Assembly: GCA_034440615.1 (NCBI GenBank)
Contig: JAOTOM010005055.1
Span: 372,001 to 436,000, forward strand
Direction: 5' to 3'
Length of the DNA: 64,000 bases
Source: Ashinkailepas kermadecensis
Lineage: Eukaryota > Arthropoda > Thecostraca > Neolepadidae
The notes beneath the pieces are model-generated. The model did not search any database, was not told the DNA's origin, and worked only from the letters and a program-made list of their open reading frames with translations. Below, one piece after another: positions 34,476 to 48,887 of the stretch (position 1 is the first letter of the stretch; each line of letters starts with the position of its first letter). The position numbers and the translations under genes are program-made.

Positions 34476-37439
34476 ATATTCCAAGCTGACCAATTGACAT
34501 GGGCCAAACCGACATATTTTCACTGCAACATACACCCAAAATCATGGATGGAGAAGTAAGAAGAAAACAATTATTGATGGGGCCCAATGCATGGAGGCAA
34601 TGTGATTTGCCAATTTGGTTGATAGAGCCCTCCTCACATGGTCCCATGTTGAGAGAACAAAGTGTTGGCGGGGCGGAGGTAAAGGTAGTCGGACTGAGAC
34701 TACACCAAAAATGTAGGAAACACAACACATGCATATGGTCTCATTTCTCCTCGGATTTATGGCACTTCACTTTGAACTTGGAAATGGAAGACCAGAAAAA
34801 CTATAGAAGTAAATGAAAATGATGAATAATTGACAACAGTAGCAATAATTGAACATGAACAACTTTAGACCCCGTTCTTTGTGCACTAGGGTGTGCCCTT
34901 AACAATCAAACAAAACATCCCTCGGGATGCATCTTGCTTCAATTATCCTTGGCAACACAAGAATGCATGCAAAATTGTACGTCAATCCGACAAAATTTAG
35001 AGGTGGCGACAAAAACAGTCTTTTTGCTATCGTAGCTTACTGGTTTTATGCAAAAGGTTCATGGTCCCGTAACAGCTTTTTTTGCAACAAGAGAGCTGGG
35101 TAAACGACATTAGCACATTATGTGCATCGAAGTGTCGTCGGTTTTTGGTGAACCTGTGAATGTTGTATGACTTCAATTGCCAAGTTATCCGCTGGGTTTT
35201 AGACCCTCGTTCTAGGTAGTGAGAACGTACACTGTGCATGACAAAAAGTGTGCATAACGGTCATGGATAAAGTCGGACAGCTTTCCCTATGGTATGCTTC
35301 TTGTTGGAAACAATGGATATCGGCCGCCGGTTTAGCCCCGGGGTAACCTCACTTCATGTGCCGACTTTGGGGGCATGTTTTGTGAACGTGCTCACGACAT
35401 CGCGCCGGGGTGCAAGCACAAGCGGATAACTTAGCAATCGTAACTCGTACAACTTTTATAGGCATACAAAAAAGGGACGAAACTTGAATGTATATAATGT
35501 GTTGAGGTCATTTCTCTAGCTATCTTATTTGGAACGTTGCAGTGGGCCACCATCCTTAGATATACACCTCGTAAGTTGGAGTGACAAAAAGCGACATTTG
35601 TAACGACGTCTACATTTTGTTGGATCGACTTGTAATTGTGTGCGAACATTTTTCCCGCTAATGATGATCGAAACAATATGTAACCCGAGCGATTTCATTT
35701 TCGGTTGTTTGTTTGTTTCGGTCGTCGCTGTTTTTTTTTTTATTCTCGTTTTTTCCGGCCTTCTAATAGGACACCTTATTGTGCACGTAGACATTGAGAT
35801 TTTCCGTACACACTGCGGTTTCGGCGCATCTCACGTGGTTTCTTCGTATAATTTCAAATGGAATCAGAGAAGTCTCAGTTTTTTATACGATTTATAGCAG
35901 TTGTGCCATTGCCACGTGAAGTCTTTATAAAAGCGCAGCACCTGACTGCCTTCAGGAATTTCGCGTTTAAACAAAGGACTTGAACAAAGGACTCACTTGA
36001 AACTGAGCGTTTCAAGCTGCGCTGACTGTTTTTTGTTTGTTCAAAGTCTCACGCGAAACGCACAGAAAAGGTAATCTTCTAGTTTGAACTGGATTTCTAT
36101 GGATAATATTACGTTATCCATAGTTTGGTATGCTGTTATAAGAACACACCATGCTTCTCAATGTCTGTGAATCTCTAGAAAGTCAGATTACGAAGCTCAA
36201 CGTGTTTATCAGCAACGTTATGGGGTCTATAATTAAGAGCAAGCAAAATGTTGGTGCCAATATGCCCACTGCAAAATCGTTATATTCTCAAAGTTTATTG
36301 GAGAGATCGGGATGACGCTGCCCGCCTTCACGGGGCTACTCCGCACCAGATGCGCGAAATAAAGGGAAGGACACTTGGGCATGTACCACCCATCCATGGA
36401 AGTGTGGCGACTCTCTGACCGGGAAAAAGCACCCACGATAGGCTAGGATGCACCATGTCCACCACCCACTTAGCATGTTTTTAAAGCAAAAGATGTCTCT
36501 ATCACAGGAATAGGTACTGTCTTTAGAAGAAAAGAACCTCCTGAGAGGAATAGATGCCCTTTTGGTATGTACCGGTGCACCCATTCAACCTCCCCAGCTC
36601 AGCAAATTGTCAGTTTAAGGTGCCTCCTCTCCTACGGACTTTGACAGTTGTTGTTGTTGTTGTTGTTGTTGTTGACTTTGACAGTTGTTGACTTTGACAG
36701 TTGTTCCTATCCGAGGAAATGGCGCCCCTCCAAACGATTCCAAACGCCCCTAATCACACACAGTTGTACGCTTTGATGAAAGAACAGCATGGTCTGAGCT
36801 TGGCGTTGATATGTTGTAACTACTCCGATTGATGGCTCTTTGAAGGTTTGGGAACATTTCTCTATTTGGTCCGTCTTGAGTCAATGACCAACGATCGTGG
36901 CTTGAAATTTGTTTAAGATATACAAAACAGATGTATATGAAGGTACTACAGTTTCGTATCTCTGTGTCTACTCATTCGGCAGCTATCCCGGGAAAATCTG
37001 AGGACTTGGGGCGGGACTCTGGAGAGAGCCTCACCCCGGTCCGAAGAGGGTACTACATGAGCGTAATACCATTATTCCATTGCAAGCACAAGCATAAGAT
37101 AAACCTAAAGGTTTTCTACGCTTCCTAGAAAAACTAATTCGTACCATCTACGAATTGTATGACCTCTTGCATGCTTAAAGCTGTTAAATATGCGACATTT
37201 TTCCTAAAACGATTCGTAATTCGGAGATAATCGTCGTCATCTGGGTATCAAATAAGCGTCTTGGAAAAATAACATGACTTTAAATGGGTAAAGGAAGCTT
37301 CGCTAAATGCATGGCCGATATTACTCCGTTGGCGGGTGTACCCCTCGACCATTATGTGCTACAAAAACTGACATGGCATAATATGTTTTCTCTCAAATAT
37401 TTCATTTTTTCATGTTAACGTTTGTGACTACGGTGTATG
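34476..37439. other. Intergenic; TATA-like box and (GTT)n
   Basis: No gene recognised in nearly 3 kb. A good TATA box word, TATAAAAG, lies at 35925-35932 without a supported downstream gene. A GTT trinucleotide tract lies at 36648-36675, followed by two short GACTTTGACAGTTGTT repeats. Confidence 0.5.
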
Positions 37440-37489
37440 AATTGCGATCACTGTTCGTTGAAGCTCGTAGTTAAAAATGGGTTTTCAAG

Positions 37490-37530
37490 GAAAACCGGTT
37501 TCGATCCCATCTCGGGATCGTCGTCAGTTC
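37490..37530 (-). ncRNA. Hammerhead-like core, PLE C left arm
   Basis: Minus strand: CTGACGA (37521-37527), one base, six-pair hairpin GATCCC/GGGATC with loop GAGAT, then GAAA (37499-37502). Same layout as family A with a completely different stem sequence. Confidence 0.55.
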
Positions 37531-37696
37531 ATTTATTTCGGTAAGGTTAAAAAATGACATCACGTTCACATTTGAATTATTTGCACAAAACGTGAACACC
37601 ACGATAAAACACCTCCAGGGTACAATTTATATATACACGACCGATGATGGAACGATGCATGGTGGTGGCAAAAGGCAGCAGTTCAACAGATGACTG

Positions 37697-37862
37697 GGGC
37701 AGAGAGAGAGAGAGATAGAGAGCGAGAGAGAGAAAGAGCGAGAGAGGGAGAGAGAAAGAGAGGGGGGGGGCGGGACAGAGACATCAAGAAAAGGTGGAGA
37801 GGAAGAGATAAAGATAGAGAGAAAGACAGAAAGATGGAGAGGAGATGGAGACAGAGACCGAA
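37697..37862. repeat. (GA)-rich tract in PLE C left arm
   Basis: Impure GAGA/GATA microsatellite. Its reverse complement at 40365-40530 sits at the same place in the right arm, so it belongs to the element. Confidence 0.88.
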
Positions 37863-38001
37863 AAACACGATGACAAACGAGAAGAAGAGATGCGAAGCCT
37901 TTTGTGGAGATGTTGGTATTGTTGCTCAAGTTTAATAACATTTGTAAATATGTAGAGTTCTACTGTAAATGTGGCCGTGATGTTGCGTTAAGAACGATCT
38001 G

Positions 38002-38635
38002 TCACTTTTTTAAAAGGCGTATCCACCCAGGAAACAGTGTACATCGGCCAATATTTCTGTTGAGCGTCGGGTTTGTTTCTGTTTGTATGAATATTGCTTC
38101 CTTGATTTTTCGCTGTCTTTGCCTCGTGTCAAATGTAAGTGTATCGGTGTTGTCCCAGTCTATCGTATGTCCTGTGTCAAAGCTATGTTCGGCTGTGGCC
38201 TCTATTTGTGTAGTCCAGTAGTTTTGTGGCTGTGTCAGATATCGCTTGTGTTCTTTATGTCGTTCTTCTACGTTCCTGCTAGTTTCACCTACATAAACTT
38301 TCGTACAATCCTTGCAAGTCATTCTATACACCGGTCCTGGTTGTTTGATTCTGTCGATTTTGTCCTTGGGATGAACGATCAGGTTTCGTATTGTTTTGTA
38401 TGGTTTAAAGTAGGTTTTGATATTGTATTTGGCATTAATTCGTCGAAGAGCTTGTGATATACCGTCTACGTATGGCAAAACCATTACCCTCTGTCGTTCT
38501 GTGATGTCGGTGTCGTTTATGTTGGTCCCACCTGTACTGTCTCTGGTGTCTGTCCTCTCCGTCCTGTCTGTGTTGACAGTCGTGTTCCTGTCATCCTGAG
38601 AACTTATGACCTGATCATTGGTGTCTGCTGTATGT
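38002..38635 (-). pseudogene. PLE C left-arm linker plus GIY-YIG endonuclease (inverted partial copy)
   Basis: The minus-strand frame begins at the arm junction, runs through a Thr/Asp/Asn-rich linker (38490-38635) and the segment MVLPYVDGISQALRRINAKY. It then enters the nuclease: VYRMTCKDCTKVYVGETSRN (GIY strand, CxxC pair, YVGET) and the helix EAIFIQTETNPTLN, with a stop after WIRLLKK. The nuclease sequence itself is undamaged, but it lacks the reverse transcriptase and lies head-on to the plus-oriented element. It differs from the right-arm copy by only a few residues (SRN for GRN, KEH for KDH). Confidence 0.85.
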
Positions 38636-40228
38636 CCTGCTGTATGTCTTCATCCTGGCACCAAAGGAACTTCACATCTACCGACGTTCTATGGTCTTCC
38701 AAAGACTCACAAGACCAACGTCCCACTGAGACCTATCGTTTCCAGCATAGGCTCTCCCACCTACAAGGCAGCTCAGCACATCTGTAAAATACTCACACCG
38801 CTGGTAGGGCGTTCACATCATCATGTTGTGAACACAAAACAACTGGCACAAATTATGTACCGCACCCAGCTACCGCCTGACTATGTGCTTGTTTCCTTTG
38901 ACGTCACTGCCCTCTTTACTAGTGTACCTATCGACGAGGTGATTCAGGTAATTAGATCGTTGCTGGAGGAGGATATGACTCTAGGAGACCGTACGTGCAT
39001 GACACCTACAGAGATCAGTAGCCTACTAGAGCTCATATTACGCAAAACGTTCTTCCACTTCCGGGGAAAACACTTCCAACAGCTGTTTGGCGCACCTATG
39101 GGGTCACCGCTGGCCCCAGCTGTAGCCAATATCTTCATGGAAAACTTGGAAAGGAGAGCCATGACCCTGGATCCGGCGCCATTCATATGGCACCGATATG
39201 TTGATGACATAGTAGCTGCGATGCGTCCTGATGATATACAGCCATTCTTGATCAGTTTGAACACTCTGAGCCCGTCAATCAAGTTTACAGTAGAGGTTGA
39301 AGTGGACGGTAAACTACCATTCCTAGACATGCTCTTAGTTCGGAAATCAAATGGACGAATACAAAGCAGTGTATTTTACAAACCCACAGCTAGCGGACAG
39401 TACCTAAACTATGGGAGTCACCACCTGCCGGCACAAAAACGCACCGTAATACAAGCGCTCGTCCAACGAGCACTGACTCTCTCGGCCGATACCAATGCAC
39501 GGGATTCAGAATTTCAACGCATCAGAACCATGCTGAAAGATAATGACTATCCTACTTCACTGGTAAATAAAGTAATTAGGGACACGACTGAAAAACATAC
39601 AGCAGACACCAATGATCAGGTCATAAGTTCTCAGGATGACAGGAACACGACTGTCAACACAGACAGGACGGAGAGGACAGACACCAGAGACAGTACAGGT
39701 GGGACCAACAGAAACGACACCGACATCACAGAACGACAGAGGGTAATGGTTTTGCCATACGTAGACGGTATATCACAAGCTTTTCGACGAATTAATGCCA
39801 AATACAATATCAAAACCTACTTTAAACCATACAAAACAATACGAAACCTGATCGTTCATCCCAAGGACAAAATCGACAGAATCAAACAACCAGGACCGGT
39901 GTATAGAATGACTTGCAAGGATTGTACGAAAGTTTATGTAGGTGAAACTGGCAGGAACGTAGAAGAACGACGTAAAGATCACAAGCGATATCTGACACAG
40001 CCACAAAACTACTGGACTACACAAATAGAGGCCACAGCCGAACATAGCTTTGACACAGGACATACGATAGACTGGGACAACACCGATACACTTACATTTG
40101 ACACGAGGCAAAGACAGCGAAAAATCAAGGAAGCAATATTCATACAAACAGAAACAAACCCGACGCTCAACAGAAATATTGGCCGATGTACACTGTTTCC
40201 TGGGTGGATACGCCTTTTAAAAAAGTGA
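38636..40228 (+). CDS. PLE C reverse transcriptase plus GIY-YIG endonuclease, 5'-truncated
   Basis: An open frame of about 530 codons encodes a Penelope-type polyprotein. Domains in order: FYGLPKTHK and VPLRPIVSS (RT motif 1-2 region), VSFDVTALFTSVPIDE (motif A), APMGSPLAPAVANIFME (motif B), HRYVDDIVAAM (motif C, catalytic YVDD intact), LPFLDML and VFYKPTASGQYL (thumb side). A Thr/Asp-rich linker follows, then VYRMTCKDCTKVYVGETGRN (GIY-YIG with CxxC) and the EAIFIQTETN helix, ending WIRLLKK. Complete PLE proteins are larger, and the usual N-terminal few hundred residues are missing: similarity starts right after the arm junction at 38635. Upstream codons 38618-38635 belong to the inverted arm. 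The frame has no internal stop, so this is a recent copy, but it lacks a natural start. Confidence 0.9.
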   Translation, partial: PAVCLHPGTKGTSHLPTFYGLPKTHKTNVPLRPIVSSIGSPTYKAAQHICKILTPLVGRSHHHVVNTKQLAQIMYRTQLPPDYVLVSFDVTALFTSVPIDEVIQVIRSLLEEDMTLGDRTCMTPTEISSLLELILRKTFFHFRGKHFQQLFGAPMGSPLAPAVANIFMENLERRAMTLDPAPFIWHRYVDDIVAAMRPDDIQPFLISLNTLSPSIKFTVEVEVDGKLPFLDMLLVRKSNGRIQSSVFYKPTASGQYLNYGSHHLPAQKRTVIQALVQRALTLSADTNARDSEFQRIRTMLKDNDYPTSLVNKVIRDTTEKHTADTNDQVISSQDDRNTTVNTDRTERTDTRDSTGGTNRNDTDITERQRVMVLPYVDGISQAFRRINAKYNIKTYFKPYKTIRNLIVHPKDKIDRIKQPGPVYRMTCKDCTKVYVGETGRNVEERRKDHKRYLTQPQNYWTTQIEATAEHSFDTGHTIDWDNTDTLTFDTRQRQRKIKEAIFIQTETNPTLNRNIGRCTLFPGWIRLLKK

Positions 40229-40364
40229 CAGATCGTTCTTAACGCAACATCACGGCCACATTTACAGTAGAACTCTACATATTTACAAATGTTATTAAAC
40301 TTGAGCAACAATACCAACATCTCCACAGAAGGCTTCGCATCTCTTCTTCTCGTTTGTCATCGTG

Positions 40365-40530
40365 TTTTTCGGTCTCTGTCTCCATCTCCTCTCCATCTTT
40401 CTGTCTTTCTCTCTATCTTTATCTCTTCCTCTCCACCTTTTCTTGATGTCTCTGTCCCCCCCCCCTCTCTTTCTCTCTCCCTCTCTCGCTCTTTCTCTCT
40501 CTCGCTCTCTATCTCTCTCTCTCTCTGCCC
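40365..40530. repeat. (CT)-rich tract in PLE C right arm
   Basis: Mirror of the tract in the left arm. Frames reading SLSLSR here are artefacts. Confidence 0.88.
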
Positions 40531-40699
40531 CAGTCATCTGTTGAACTGCTGCCTTTTGCCACCACCATGCATCGTTCCATCATCGGTCGTGTATATATAA
40601 ATTGTACCCTGGAAGTGTTTTATCGTGGTGTTCACGTTTTGTGCAAATAATTCAAATGTGAACGTGATGTCATTTTTTAACCTTACCGAAATAAATGAA

Positions 40700-40740
40700 C
40701 TGACGACGATCCCGAGATGGGATCGAAACCGGTTTTCCTT
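40700..40740 (+). ncRNA. Hammerhead-like core, PLE C right arm
   Basis: CTGACGA (40700-40706), one base, GATCCC, loop GAGAT, GGGATC, GAAA (40725-40728). A strong GGTTTTC/GAAAACC hairpin follows where stem III would be expected, though the junction bases do not fit a textbook hammerhead exactly. Confidence 0.55.
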
Positions 40741-40879
40741 GAAAACCATTTTTAACTACGAGCTTCAACGAACAGTGATCGCAATTTCATTTTTTGTTGG
40801 AAAACAAGCCCCAACCGTCCAAGGTACTAATCAACGCATCAACAGCTGGAAGACCTCGTGTAGTGTTCTATAAAAAAAC

Positions 40880-41530
40880 GAAGAACTTAACTGGTCGGGC
40901 CTATCCCGGCTTCCCCTATTTCTCCAAGTCATTACATTCGCAGTATATAATAACACTCGGTAGAGTTCGCAAGCTAGAACCAATAAAGCTTCCACTAACT
41001 GAGCCCGCTTAGTCTCAAAGGCCATTATAAACGTGCTTTCCACGACATTCCTCATTATATTTGACAAGACCTTAGCCACTATTTTAAAAGTAAATAGTAG
41101 GCAAATCGATATATTCTTAATACTATTTAGATCACTATGTTTGCTATCAATGTTACCACTCCACGACGATGCGATATGAAACCACCCCTCTTCCCTTTTC
41201 TCCATTTATGTATTCTACGATCATGTTCCCCAGGTCCGACCAGAAGAAAAGGGAAAATTCCTTCGAAAATCCCGAAGCAAAAGTAGCTTTGCTATTCATC
41301 GTGCCATTAAGCACATGTGGACAGTCTTCACTTGTAGTACGACCATTGCAGGAGTGTTTTCCATTTTGGTTAAATTGGGGAATTCTATAGAAGTCAGATT
41401 GTCGTTGATTCGCCGAAAGCTATTGTCTGTATGACATGTAGACTCATATAGTTCATTAAACGATGCGTTCCAATATTCAAGAATGTCTCCGTTGTCGGAA
41501 ATTAGTTGCCCGTGGTCTGTTTCCAAAACA
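40880..41530 (-). pseudogene. Possible L1-like LINE relic (pre-RT and RT start)
   Basis: Weak. Minus-strand translation gives DNGDILEYWNASFNELYEST (41400-41490), which resembles the segment just before the RT domain in L1-type ORF2 proteins (…ILEYW..YF..LY). Further on is IKNISICLLFTFKIVAKVLSN (about 41040-41130), resembling the RPISLL..YKILAKVL motif. Multiple stops and frameshifts intervene. Family assignment is tentative and the similarity was judged by eye only. No poly-A tail or target duplication could be found. Confidence 0.35.
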
Positions 41531-44500
41531 TTGATGTGTCCCTAGCATTGTATTGGGGGCACATACAGAAGAAGTATTTGGCAGGTATGCAACCCTGCTT
41601 TACCCTCTCTCAATCTAGACCATAACTAGCAGGTCAAGTTTTTTGTTTGTTCCTGGAATACATTTGCTGGATCACGAACAGTTCCGGGGATGCTATAAGA
41701 TTAAGCGGTAGAACTGGAGACAAAAGCAGTCAGTCCCATATTGTTGTAGTCATTTAATATAATTTCTTCTTTTCTCCTCTCCCTGACCTTTTCTTTACTG
41801 CTTCTGATTCCACTCACAGGAATGGCACTCATGATCACTTCTAGCTTCAAATCGAAACCGTAAACATTGTCCCGTATACGCTGTCGTTAGCATTATTCAC
41901 TTTTAATCTCTGCACGCACAATGCAAATGAAAAGTCATCTTTGAGAAGTGTATTGTTAAGTCACCATAATCCAGGTCCCTTCGTATATGTACACAGTATA
42001 ATTCCAAAATTGACTTGGCTGTGATCGCTACACTATGACTTGTGTAGAGATTTACTCTCACGACTATTGCATTTAGACGCTGAAGCATCTGATTACCGAC
42101 CAAATTCGACCATCAAAAAGATGCATAACATTTTAAGTGAACTGATATTCGTGGACGTGTGGCGTGAAAACCATCCCATAACTGTGTCCACGATTATCAG
42201 GCAAAAGGGCTTAAGTAAAGATGTATGGAATAACTTTTAAAAATAAAGAGTGCTGCTGTTAGTGTGTGGAATGTTTTGTATCGTTTTTTAAAATCTGGTA
42301 TCGTTTGCTTTCGATCAATGCCACGTCGTCATCGATCATGATTCCCTCGTTCTTAAGATGACCCATTTTCTTTCCCTGTGCATTTCGATGTGTCATCATC
42401 CAGCTTGCTGTGCTATGTGTCGTGCCGTGTCAGAATCTGTTGTGCCCGTGCCGCGTCTTATACCAGTATTTAGAAGAAAAAGTGGATAACTCTACTCTCG
42501 ACAAGTATCGGATCATCCATCAGTGGCCATATCAGACAGTGACTTGTAACCTAGAACACTATTTATGGATATAATATGTCCATACGTATCTTCAGGTTTT
42601 AAAAAAAAATATTCATTAGCAACAACATTACGTGAAAAATATCAAGGTATAGGTTCTCCTTTGACCCGATGACATCACATGAGGTTACTTTTTGTTTCTT
42701 AGCTTTACCTTAATCATTTCTCTCCACTTCAACTTAAATTTTGGCTGTATCTTATATGGCTTGTGAGATATATTCAATGCACATCTAAGGACTGCACTGA
42801 GAAGAGATCGTCACCTGATTTTGACCGACCCTAACTTCGTTAAGTTAATAGACTGCACCTCAATATTTGACATCATGCACGTTCATCGATTGTCGGATTA
42901 TATGAGAAATTACCAAAGTGATGCCTTGGACGGGTTATGAGCGATGTCAGGAAACCTTAGAGGGGTATCAATACGTCTACTGCGAGGTCCAAGCTAATCT
43001 AAGATATTCATTAGTAACTCGAAGTATGGAGATGGTGTATCAATCGCGACAGCTGATCACATGCAGCACGCTGGCCTTTCTTTTGCTTCGCCAGCAATCT
43101 CCGCTTGGCGATCCTTGGAGAGGTAGCACAGATTTGTCCGATTGCCGGCTAAGGTGGCAAAATGCAATGCAATGTAATGTAGTGCAAATATAACGTAACC
43201 TCGATAGGTAACCTTCCGTCTCCTTCCATGCCAGGCCAGTGACATGACACCTGACCCTTCACTGTTTTCGGAGACTACTCCGATGTGTCACAGCAATGGA
43301 TGGACCGGACGCCTCTTCCCAGAGAACCCGCAATCTCCCCGTGTCATTGCGCGCCGGCGACGGACACTGGAGGCGGGTAGCGACGAACACAGCCTACAGC
43401 GGTGGTCTATGCCGTGCTGTGTTCAGCTCTATTTATATAGCACTAAATTAACCGAATCAATCGTCGAATTGGCCGCTGAATGTCACGTTGCACTCAGCAG
43501 GCGAATCAGTAATTTAAGGCTAGTTTGCGGAAAAGCATGAGCAGTGTGTTCAGGCATTCTTCCCAGCCATGGCCATTCTGTATACAATTTGTGTACAACA
43601 TTTTGACAGTGTCAGAGGTACTCCCGCTGTGTCCCCCTTCCTCCGGTTCCAACATCCCTGACGACAGTGCTGACATGCACTAGCCTGGCCAGGAGCATTA
43701 TAAGGTGCGTAACCCCAACAGCTGACAAGGAATCCTGATTGATGCATTTGAACGTGCAAAACGTATTCATCATGTTGGCCCAAGGAATGCTAGTGAAATC
43801 GTCACCGCTGAGTAACGTTTCAGAAGTATATTTGTTAGTTTGTTTTTAGTAATTTCGCCCATATTAGCAAAAGCCATGATATGCTCTGTAGTGATCACGC
43901 TGCAAGAAATCGGAAGCCCTTGTCAGCTACTGCAGCCCCACACCTCATGGTGCTCCCTGTCACATCAGTCAGTATCAATTGTATGGTTAAAGTTGATGGA
44001 GCTGGATGAACAGATGCGCCTCCCACTTCATCAAAATTAAAGACGCATAATGTGGTGACCGTCAGGTGTTGCCATATGGTTATGATGGAGTTCAGTATTG
44101 AATTCATGCAGTGCGAAACTCCCAAAGTCCGAAAGCCCCTATACCATCAGTCTATCTATTTCGGCTTAAAACCCGAAGAACTCAGAAGCTGAAAAAGGTC
44201 ATCCGAGGTCCAGCTCGGCCCCGTATCCTTTAATCCACCTTTAATCACTTTGGAAAGCAAACCTATGTATGCACATTAGCTCAGCTGATTAGTTTCAGCA
44301 AGTGATGAAGTACTGCCACTACACCAGAATCTGGTTTGCTTCCATCATGAATGTAGGATGTCTCATCCACATAAATAGTCACAAACTTTATCGTCTTCAA
44401 TATTGGAGTAGGTTTCCTGCAACAACCTAATATGATGATGATGATTCTTGTTCAGGAATCTGAACAAAGTCCTTCGTTGTCAGCGCGATGTATTCCCCAG

Positions 44501-44866
44501 GTATTAAACGGTGTAACATTTAACTTAGAGGTAATACATTAACCCTTCCCGTCATTCCGGTAAGATCCTCACACCCCATCACGGGGGAGGGGTGGGGGCT
44601 CATTATATTATCATCTAATCTCCAAACTAAGCGTCGCACGAAACCGGAAGATGTGTCATCGGAACGCGCTCGACGAATATGACTAGAAACCACCCGCAGC
44701 ATTTTATCATCTCAAAATGTGACGGCAACAGGGTGTCACGATTGACGTCAAGTTGTATGCTCTGGGGAGTTTATTTTGTAGATTTTAAAAGAAAACTTTT
44801 AAAGTACTTTTCGTGGCACCTCCTTAACTTTTTGGGAGCCCGGGATAATTTTCAACCGTATATCTG

Positions 44867-44872
<6 letters not shown>
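41531..44872. other. Intergenic; one endonuclease-like scrap
   Basis: At 42040-42240 (plus) the peptide IKKMHNILSELIFVDVWREN followed by HP resembles the end of an L1-type apurinic endonuclease (L.DIWR..HP). It is too short and isolated to annotate firmly. No other gene, RNA or repeat recognised in this 3.3 kb. Confidence 0.4.

Positions 44873-44919
<47 letters not shown>
44873..44919. repeat. (TA)n tract at 5' edge of LINE copy 1
   Basis: Pure TA run ending directly at the start of the LINE-derived sequence. Confidence 0.95.
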
Positions 44920-47030
<2,111 letters not shown>

Positions 47031-47995
47031 GCACTGGCGGATCTATCCCACCGGTTTGGGGGGACCAACTTTCGGTTTTCGGCGTCAGCCCCTCCCCTCC
47101 CCCTCCCCCAGTGGCGTACGTAGGAATTGCGTAGGGGAGGGGTCGAACGGATTTGGAGGGTGCCTATTCTCCCACTATTTTTGGTTAAAAGCACCGGATT
47201 TCGACCACTATTTGGCATTAAAAAAAAAAAAAAAATTGACAACATAATTGCCTGTGTAGGGGCCCCGCCTACCTCCACCGTTTCTATGTTACCGGATTTT
47301 TGTTCTTGTTTACCAAAACGTTCACGTTCACGTTCAACGTCTTGTACCACGTCAACGTTCGTACACGTATACACACTGGCGGATCCGATTTTGTCAACTC
47401 TTGCTGTAAGCAGAACTTGAGCAGCATGGAACCTTCGATGTGTGTCAGAATCTGGATCCGCCAGTGTACCTCCTCTTGCTATTCTTCTTGAAAAAATCAG
47501 TCAATGTAGCTGTCTCTTCATCTTAGCAACCCCAACACCAACATACGAAACATGCTGCTCAACTGGGCTCAACTGGTCACTCGCACAAAACATTCTGTTC
47601 AAATTCCGCTTTCGAAATCTGGCTCACTGGGTCCGCTTGCCCGTTACTGGCTAAACAAACTTCATGAACCTATCTGACGAAGGAATAAGGAAACTGCTGA
47701 TTTCGTCAACTCTTGCTGTAAGCAGAACTTCAACAGCATAGAACCCTCGATGTGTCAGAATCTACTATCCTACCATATTGTGCTTCCAAACAATTATAAC
47801 AAAATACCTTTAAAATTGGAGATTATTTCACCCGGAACGCTATTTTTTTACCTCAGCAATGGTTACTGCATTTTAATTCAGTTTACTTTTGTTGGTTTGG
47901 GGGGGGGGGGCAAAAGACACTATGGCCCCCCTTTGAAGCGCTTGGGGGGGCCATGACCGGAATGCCCCCCCACCCCTGGATCCGCCAGTGCCTAC
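47031..47995. repeat. Dispersed family X, fragmented copies
   Basis: 47109-47466 is one internally deleted X copy bounded by CAGTGGCGTACGTAGG and GGATCCGCCAGTG. 47697-47992 is the other part of X, ending CTGGATCCGCCAGTG. CACTGGCGGATC also occurs at 47031 and 47374. The complete order is seen in the minus copy at 48888-49497. The termini resemble non-autonomous DNA transposons (hAT-like CAGTGGCG), but clean TSDs were not found. Confidence 0.7.
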
Positions 47996-48887
47996 CCGTG
48001 ACACCGCGCGATACCCGCGGCGCTCGACATGAAGGCAGTCAGCGTGGGTCGAAGCAAAACGTGCTGGTGTTATGGAAAAATAAGTCATATTCGTGGAGAA
48101 TATTCTTCAAGCTATCAAATGAACCTGATTTTGTTCCATTTTGATGATATTTAATTTCGGAAATATCGTGTGGGAAACACGGAAGTTTGGCTGGGGCGCC
48201 TGCGGGAATGAGCAATAATTGTCCCGCCCATGTGACGTCACCGGTTGCCAAACAATATTGGAGGGGCTCGGTCTGGTCTGTAGTCCTAAAAGCGTCCCGT
48301 GCAGTCAGGGGGTGTCATCCCAATAGCGGCCATAGAGAGCCATTTCAGCTTCCATTTCTGATATATGACGTGTGTGATGCGTCACCTAATAACAGTTACT
48401 ATTTGAATGTGATTGCATGCAGGTGACCATAGGTGCATGTTTTTCGCAACATATCACAAGGAGCACACTCCATTACAATATAGTAATATATTAAGCCTAA
48501 GTTGCACTGAAATCGCTTAAAATAAATGGCAGCGATTTAAGCAGCAAAAACCAGTTATGGCAGCGTTTTAGACAGGGATTCCTGCCATATTTTATATTTG
48601 CACCATTATGGCTTGTGTGTGACATGCATTGCGCACACTGTTCTTGTGTACGTTAAGGGTTAAGTGGTTCTACTGTTGAGTCCCCAGTTAATAGATCAAT
48701 GCAATTCGTGATGCATAGCTTATGCTACCTTTATTGATGTGAATACCTTTCCAGAGACTTTATCTCTGCTTCAAATGTGAAAATTATGAAGAAATTTGAT
48801 CAACACTTGAATTCCAAGATAACACATAAACATTGACATTGATACCAGACTGGAAAGGTCACGTGATACAGTGGATATATACCAGGT
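47996..48887. other. Intergenic, no gene recognised
   Basis: No gene supported. A CRE-like GTGACGTCACC lies at about 48231-48241. Confidence 0.5.

Larger units (their letters stand above)
37440..40786. mobile_element. Penelope-like element, family C, with 1.2-kb inverted arms
   Basis: The left arm (37440-38635, minus) and right arm (39595-40786, plus) are almost identical inverted copies of about 1.19 kb. Each holds the linker, GIY-YIG domain, 3' region with a (GA)n/(CT)n tract, and a hairpin core. The intervening 38636-39594 encodes the reverse transcriptase of the plus-oriented element. A few differences separate the arms (for example KDHKRYL and KEHKRYL). Flanking duplications were not found. 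It is the best preserved PLE in the window. Confidence 0.92.

Noticed and set aside
35525..35897. Membrane-like 85-codon frame (FIFGCLFVSVVAVFFFILVF)
   Set aside because: Hydrophobicity comes from a T-rich stretch. No family resemblance or context.
39631..40326. Minus-strand frames within 39.6-40.3 kb
   Set aside because: Antisense shadows of the family C nuclease. The matching plus frames at 38.0-38.6 kb are the same shadow in the inverted arm.
37440..40786. Endogenous retrovirus or LTR element reading of the family C repeats
   Set aside because: The flanking repeats are inverted, not direct, and the RT/GIY-YIG fusion is diagnostic of Penelope-like elements.
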